From: Novosphingobium sp. CECT 9465
Lineage (GTDB): Bacteria; Pseudomonadota; Alphaproteobacteria; Sphingomonadales; Sphingomonadaceae
Direction: 5' to 3'
Assembly: GCF_920987055.1 (NCBI RefSeq)
Contig: NZ_CAKLBX010000001.1
Span: 2,404,501-2,468,500 of the forward strand
DNA length: 64,000 nucleotides
Part shown: positions 60,506-64,000 of the stretch, piece after piece
How the letters are laid out: each line of letters begins with the position of its first letter
Numbering within the stretch: position 1 is the stretch's first letter
Program-made: the position numbers and the translations under genes
Notes under the pieces: model-generated
Database searches by the model: none
Told to the model about the DNA's origin: nothing
Seen by the model: only the letters and a program-made list of their open reading frames with translations

Positions 60506-61534
60506 GTGGCGACCGACAGGAAGATCATCCGGGTAACGTCATTCGACGTCGCCGAAGCGGCAGGCGTCAGCCAGTCCACCGTCAGCCGCGCATTGGCAGG
60601 CGATACGTCGATCAGCGAACCGACCCGCCAGCGCGTGATCGAAGCCGCAGGCCGTCTGAATTATCAGGTAGACGAAAACGCCGCGCGCCTGCGCCGGGGC
60701 CGCACCGGTACGATTGCTGTGGTGATGATCTGCCGCGAGGCGCAGGACCGCAAGGACATCAACCCGTTCTACTTCTCGCTGCTGGGCAGCACGTGCGCGG
60801 CGGCATCTGCGCGCGGCTATGAAACGCTGGTCGCCTTTCAGGACGCACCCGAAAACTTCTGGGGCCACTTTCAGGATCGCCGCAAGGCCGATGGCATGAT
60901 CGTGATCGGCACAACCACCAACACCGCCGCGTGGGACTATTTCCGCGATCTGCCCGAAGGCACACACTGGACCTGCTGGGGATCGCCTGACAACGAACTG
61001 CCGTGGGTGCGCAGCGATAACCTCTCAGGCGCGACGCTGGCGACAAGACACCTGCTGGTACGCGGGTACAAGCAGATCGTCTGCATCGGTTCGGCCACCT
61101 CGCCCCAGCGGCAGTTTCAGGAGCGCTACGAAGGCTATGCCGAAGCCATGCGCAGCGCCGGGCAGGAACCTCGCTTCGTTCAGGTCGAATCCGGGCTTGC
61201 GCGTGAAGAACAGGGCCGCCGCGCCGCCATCGCCCTCGTCGAGAGCGGCGAACCGTTCGACGCAATCTTCGCGGTGTGCGATGACATGGCGCTGGGCGCG
61301 CTCAAGGAACTGACCGCGCGCGGGTTTTCGATCCCCGATCAGGTTGGCATCATCGGCTTCGATGGCATCCGCGCAGGCGCATGGTCCACCCCGCCCCTCA
61401 CCTCGATCGAACCGGATTTCCAGATGGCCGGAAGCCTTATGGTCGAACAGTTGCTGGCGAAGATCAACGGGACTGAAGGCTCCGGGCGGCGGGTGCCTGT
61501 GAAGCTGCTGGTCCGGGGATCGACGCGGGCTTGA
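60506..61534 (+). CDS. LacI-family transcriptional regulator
   Basis: A 342-aa regulator. The helix-turn-helix and hinge are at the N-terminus (SFDVAEAAGVSQSTVSRALAG, one residue longer than quoted limits allow, here split as SFDVAEAAGV / SQSTVSRALAG), followed by the periplasmic-binding-like sensor domain (GTIAVVMICRE..., DAIFAVCDDMALGALKELT, IPDQVGIIGFDGI). The start is GTG 60506. No sugar genes are adjacent, so the ligand is unknown. It follows gloB by 42 bases. Confidence 0.92.
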   Translation: MATDRKIIRVTSFDVAEAAGVSQSTVSRALAGDTSISEPTRQRVIEAAGRLNYQVDENAARLRRGRTGTIAVVMICREAQDRKDINPFYFSLLGSTCAAASARGYETLVAFQDAPENFWGHFQDRRKADGMIVIGTTTNTAAWDYFRDLPEGTHWTCWGSPDNELPWVRSDNLSGATLATRHLLVRGYKQIVCIGSATSPQRQFQERYEGYAEAMRSAGQEPRFVQVESGLAREEQGRRAAIALVESGEPFDAIFAVCDDMALGALKELTARGFSIPDQVGIIGFDGIRAGAWSTPPLTSIEPDFQMAGSLMVEQLLAKINGTEGSGRRVPVKLLVRGSTRA

Positions 61535-61599
61535 GGTCACTTGAAGAGTGGGCAAGATTGTATTACTTTTTGGTACTCGCCTTTTTGAAAGGGTAGTCT

Positions 61600-61848
61600 G
61601 TGCCGCGCAACACCTCCGTTACCATTGGTGAACACTTTACCGATTTCATTTCAACGCAAGTCAAAACCGGACGCTACGGCTCGGCCAGCGATGTAGTACG
61701 TGCGGGTCTTCGGCTGCTTGAGGACTACGAGGCGAAAGTGCGGGCGCTGGAGCAGGCTCTGATTGAGGGCGAGGAATCGGGGGAGCCGCAGCCATTTGAT
61801 TTTGATGAGTTTCTACAGCGCATGAATCGGGAGTATAACGCTCGATGA
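61600..61848 (+). CDS. parD: ParD-type antitoxin
   Basis: An 82-aa antitoxin with a ribbon-helix-helix start (TSVTIGEHFTDFISTQVKTG) and the ParD core RYGSASDVVRAGLRLLEDYE; the C-terminal FDFDEFLQRMNREYNAR binds toxin. The start is GTG 61600. The upstream stretch (61555-61599) is AT-rich and likely holds the promoter. ATGA overlap with parE. Confidence 0.93.
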   Translation: MPRNTSVTIGEHFTDFISTQVKTGRYGSASDVVRAGLRLLEDYEAKVRALEQALIEGEESGEPQPFDFDEFLQRMNREYNAR

Positions 61849-62129
61849 GAATGGTCAGATTCTCACCAGCGGCCGACGAGGACCTGGTGGGGATTTGGCG
61901 CTATTCCGCCGCCAATTGGGGTACGGCCCAAGCCGACAGGTACGTGGTTGAACTGCGAGAGGTTTCCAATGGCCTAGCCAGCAGCACTGGCGGTGGACGG
62001 CGTACGCTGCGATCTGATTTATTCAAAATCCGCAGCGGGGCACACATGATCTACTACCGCATGTCGTCAGACCGGATCGACATCATCCGCATCCTGCACG
62101 GCAAACAAGACGTCGAACGGCACCTCTGA
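61845..62129 (+). CDS. parE: ParE-type toxin
   Basis: A 94-aa RelE/ParE toxin: VRFSPAADEDLVGIWRYSAA at the N-terminus, GRRTLRSDLFKIRSGAHMIYY and the C-terminal DRIDIIRILHGKQDVERHL, typical of ParE, which acts on gyrase. Complete and translationally coupled to parD. It ends at a bidirectional terminator before the atp genes. Confidence 0.93.
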   Translation: MRMVRFSPAADEDLVGIWRYSAANWGTAQADRYVVELREVSNGLASSTGGGRRTLRSDLFKIRSGAHMIYYRMSSDRIDIIRILHGKQDVERHL

Positions 62130-62140
62130 CACCGCCCAAA

Positions 62141-62186
62141 CACAAGACCCCTCCCGGCTTTCACCGGAAGGGGTCTTGTGTTCTTT
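62141..62186. terminator. Bidirectional terminator between parE and atpF
   Basis: CACAAGACCCC (62141-62151) pairs with GGGGTCTTGTG (62170-62180), with CCGG/CCGG inside; TTCTTTC follows on the plus strand. Serves parDE and the minus-strand atp genes. Confidence 0.8.
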
Positions 62187-62210
62187 CAGACCTGATGCGC
62201 GATTAGCGGA

Positions 62211-62780
62211 TCAGTTCACCAAACCCGCAATCGCGCCATCGACCAGCGCCTTGTCGGCACCGGCGGAGTGGTTCTTTGCGATCAGGTTGCGGGCAGCGGC
62301 AGTTGCCGCTTCGGCAGCCTTGGCGCGGAGTTCGTCAACCGCGGCACGTTCGGCTGCGCCGATCTTGTCGGCGGCCATCTTTTCGCGGCGACCGATCATT
62401 GCGGTTGCGTCAGCTTCGGCCTTGGCGATGATCGCGGCGGCTTCTGTCTTCGCGTGTTCGACCATCGACGCCGCGTCCTTTTCGGCGTTGGCGATCTTCG
62501 CGGCATATTCGGCGCGCAGCTTTTCGGCTTCGGCGCGGAGCACCTTGGCTTCATCAAGCTGCTTGCGGATCGCATTGATCTGTTTGTCGAGACCCCCGAC
62601 GATAGCGGCGGGGACTTTCTTGTAGGCAAGAATGCCGAGGAAGATCAGCATCGACAGTGCCACCCAAGCTCCCGGACCCATGCCCAGAGCGGAAGGTTCG
62701 ACGTGATGTTCACCGCCAGCGGGTGCGTGTTCGACGACAGCAGTGGTTTCCGGCGCGGTGGTCTCAGCGTGGTTAGCCAT
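62211..62780 (-). CDS. atpF: ATP synthase Fo subunit b
   Basis: Peripheral stalk subunit (189 aa). A short extended N-terminus precedes one membrane helix (WVALSMLIFLGILAYKKV), then a long coiled coil (INAIRKQLDEAKVLRAEAEK and onward) reaching F1. It overlaps the b' gene by 8 bases. Last gene of the Fo group in this window. Confidence 0.95.
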   Translation of the reverse strand: MANHAETTAPETTAVVEHAPAGGEHHVEPSALGMGPGAWVALSMLIFLGILAYKKVPAAIVGGLDKQINAIRKQLDEAKVLRAEAEKLRAEYAAKIANAEKDAASMVEHAKTEAAAIIAKAEADATAMIGRREKMAADKIGAAERAAVDELRAKAAEAATAAARNLIAKNHSAGADKALVDGAIAGLVN

Positions 62781-63267
62781 GAGCGAGAACTCCCTTCACG
62801 GCGGACTGCGCCTCGTCGGCGGGGATCGTAAGACCGGCGAGGCGGCTTGCGATGTCCTGCGCGGCTTCGGCGGCAACGCCTTCCACTTCACCCAGCGCAG
62901 CAGCGCGGGCAGCGGCAATGCGGGCCTCGGCGGCGGCGACGGATTCTTCGATACGGGCCGATGCAACGGCAAGCGTTGCTTCGGTTGCCCTGGCGGCATC
63001 CGCCTTGGCGGCAACGATCAGGGCTTGCGCCGCTGTCCGCTGCTTGTTCGCCTGGACGCGCCAGGATTCCTCTTCGGCATCGGCGGCGGCCCGCGCGGCT
63101 TCCGCAGCGGCAAGGTCGTCGGCGATCTGCTTGTCGCGGCCATCCATCGTGGCCATGACCTTGGGCACCATGCCCCGGCCGATCACGAAGAAGATGATGC
63201 CGAAGAACACCAGCAGCCAGAAGACCTGGCTGGAATAGGTGGTGGCAAGCTGTTCAATCTGAGGCAT
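62773..63267 (-). CDS. atpG: ATP synthase Fo subunit b'
   Basis: Second peripheral stalk subunit (164 aa), characteristic of alphaproteobacteria and cyanobacteria. One membrane helix (VFWLLVFFGIIFFVIGRGMV) then a coiled coil rich in Ala and Glu. The symbol for b' varies between genomes (atpG, atpX, atpF2). Confidence 0.93.
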   Translation of the reverse strand: MPQIEQLATTYSSQVFWLLVFFGIIFFVIGRGMVPKVMATMDGRDKQIADDLAAAEAARAAADAEEESWRVQANKQRTAAQALIVAAKADAARATEATLAVASARIEESVAAAEARIAAARAAALGEVEGVAAEAAQDIASRLAGLTIPADEAQSAVKGVLAHG

Positions 63268-63343
63268 CGCGGGTGTCCGGGCGTCAGGCGGCCGGGGCGA
63301 ACCCCGGCCAGCATTTCAACAATCTGTGACGTTCGTCGCCTGA

Positions 63344-63571
63344 TCAGGCAACGAAGATCAGGATCATCGCGACGACGAACGACAGCAGGCCGAGAAGTTC
63401 AGCAGCAGCAAAGCCGATGAACAGACGACCCTGCTGGCCATCAGCAGCGCCCGGATTGCGCAGCGCGCCTTCGAGGAACTTGGCAAACACGTTGCCCACG
63501 CCGAGCGAGGCAAGACCGGCGCCAACAGCGGCGAGACCGGCTCCGAGCAGCTTTGCGCTTTCTGCGTCCAT
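63344..63571 (-). CDS. atpE: ATP synthase Fo subunit c
   Basis: Proteolipid of the rotor ring (75 aa): two membrane helices joined by a polar loop (RNPGAADGQQGR). The first helix is glycine-rich (GAGLAAVGAGLASLGVGNVF); the ion-binding carboxylate is Glu in AAAELLGLLSFVVAM. Confidence 0.97.
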   Translation of the reverse strand: MDAESAKLLGAGLAAVGAGLASLGVGNVFAKFLEGALRNPGAADGQQGRLFIGFAAAELLGLLSFVVAMILIFVA

Positions 63572-63651
63572 GTCAAAAACTCCCTTTTCTCAAATCCGAA
63601 TGGAACAGGCGTTCCAGATAGTGGTGGCCAAATATCGGTGGGTTGCAGGTA

Positions 63652-64000
63652 TCAGTGAAGATTCTCGGCGTCGTTCAGATAGACGCAGGTGAGCAGGGCA
63701 AAGACATATGCCTGAATGCCTGCCACCAGAAGTTCCAGCGCGCAGATGCCGATCATCAGCAGGAAGCTCGGCAATGCAGCGAGGAAGAAGATGCCCACCC
63801 CGGCATTGGTGCCGGAGATGACGAAGCCCGATAGCACTTCAAGCAGCACGTGGCCGGCCATCATCGCGACGAACAGTCGCAGGCCAAGGCTGAACGGACG
63901 CACCATGAACGAGATCAGCTCGATCGGGAAAATGATCGGGATCATCGCAACGGGCGTACCGTGCGGCACGAACAGCGAAAAGAAGTGCAGGCCATGCTTG
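63652..64000 (-). CDS. atpB: ATP synthase Fo subunit a, C-terminal part
   Basis: Partial; the N-terminus lies beyond the right edge. Reading from 63999, the protein continues KHGLHFFSLFVPHGTP, then FPIELISFMVRPFSLGLRLF with the essential Arg of the proton channel and the C-terminal helices to NDAENLH. Order a-c-b'-b on the minus strand is the alphaproteobacterial Fo operon. Confidence 0.95.
   Translation of the reverse strand, partial: KHGLHFFSLFVPHGTPVAMIPIIFPIELISFMVRPFSLGLRLFVAMMAGHVLLEVLSGFVISGTNAGVGIFFLAALPSFLLMIGICALELLVAGIQAYVFALLTCVYLNDAENLH

Overview
The window is high-GC chromosomal DNA from an alphaproteobacterium, most likely a sphingomonad (order Sphingomonadales, Novosphingobium-like). 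The evidence is gene order (rpsB-tsf-pyrH-frr-uppS-cdsA-dxr-rseP-bamA-ompH-fabZ; aroA-cmk with the TIGR02300 gene divergent; lon-hup; split atpF/atpF'), an octa/decaprenyl diphosphate synthase, and the absence of lpxD and lpxA from the bamA-fabZ cluster, which fits sphingomonads that carry glycosphingolipids instead of LPS. The genus is inferred, not proven.

Layout. 1-1740: end of a type II secretion pseudopilin cluster (gspI, gspH), a prolyl-4-hydroxylase-like oxygenase and a MarR regulator. 2036-13336 (all minus): rpmE, then a long translation / isoprenoid / envelope block from rpsB down to fabZ with many 1-11 base overlaps. 13769-18040: phospholipid genes pssA-psd, tRNA-Tyr, rlmB, a lipoprotein and hup. 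18245-28484: lon, a divergent SIR2-like gene, an MlaA-like protein, ybaB-dnaX, SRP RNA, an NDUFS4-like protein and hrpB. 28335-36056: polyprenyl synthase, chorismate mutase, Lrp regulator, an unusual histidine-kinase-like protein, a polysaccharide deacetylase, tRNA-Ile2 and an ABC-F ATPase. 36158-44396: tRNA-Thr, bioA, a LigT-like protein, mltG-fabF-acpP, aspS and rnd. 44421-52247: a perfect 32-bp inverted repeat, oxyR, ccdAB, pgsA, an MFS carrier, stress and exported proteins, tRNA-Ala and a FYDLN-type protein. 52425-59602: aroA-cmk and rpsA, normally neighbours, here separated by about 3.5 kb of accessory DNA. 59699-64000: gloB, a LacI regulator, parDE, and the ATP synthase Fo genes atpF, atpF', atpE, atpB (truncated at the window edge).

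The core is housekeeping: translation (rpsB, tsf, frr, rpsA, rpmE, aspS, four tRNAs, SRP RNA), outer membrane assembly (bamA, ompH), lipid and peptidoglycan precursors (fabZ, fabF, acpP, cdsA, uppS, dxr, pssA, psd, pgsA, mltG) and energy (atp).

The most unusual material is the cmk-rpsA insert. It holds a GIY-YIG nuclease gene bracketed by two REPIN-like inverted repeat pairs whose hairpin stems show compensatory changes, a RelE/ParE-type toxin-antitoxin pair with a palindromic operator candidate, and a lower-GC 559-residue protein combining two membrane helices, a long coiled coil and a PD-(D/E)XK-nuclease-like motif. A related repeat has inserted in frame inside hrpB. No rRNA, CRISPR array, insertion sequence or prophage was seen.
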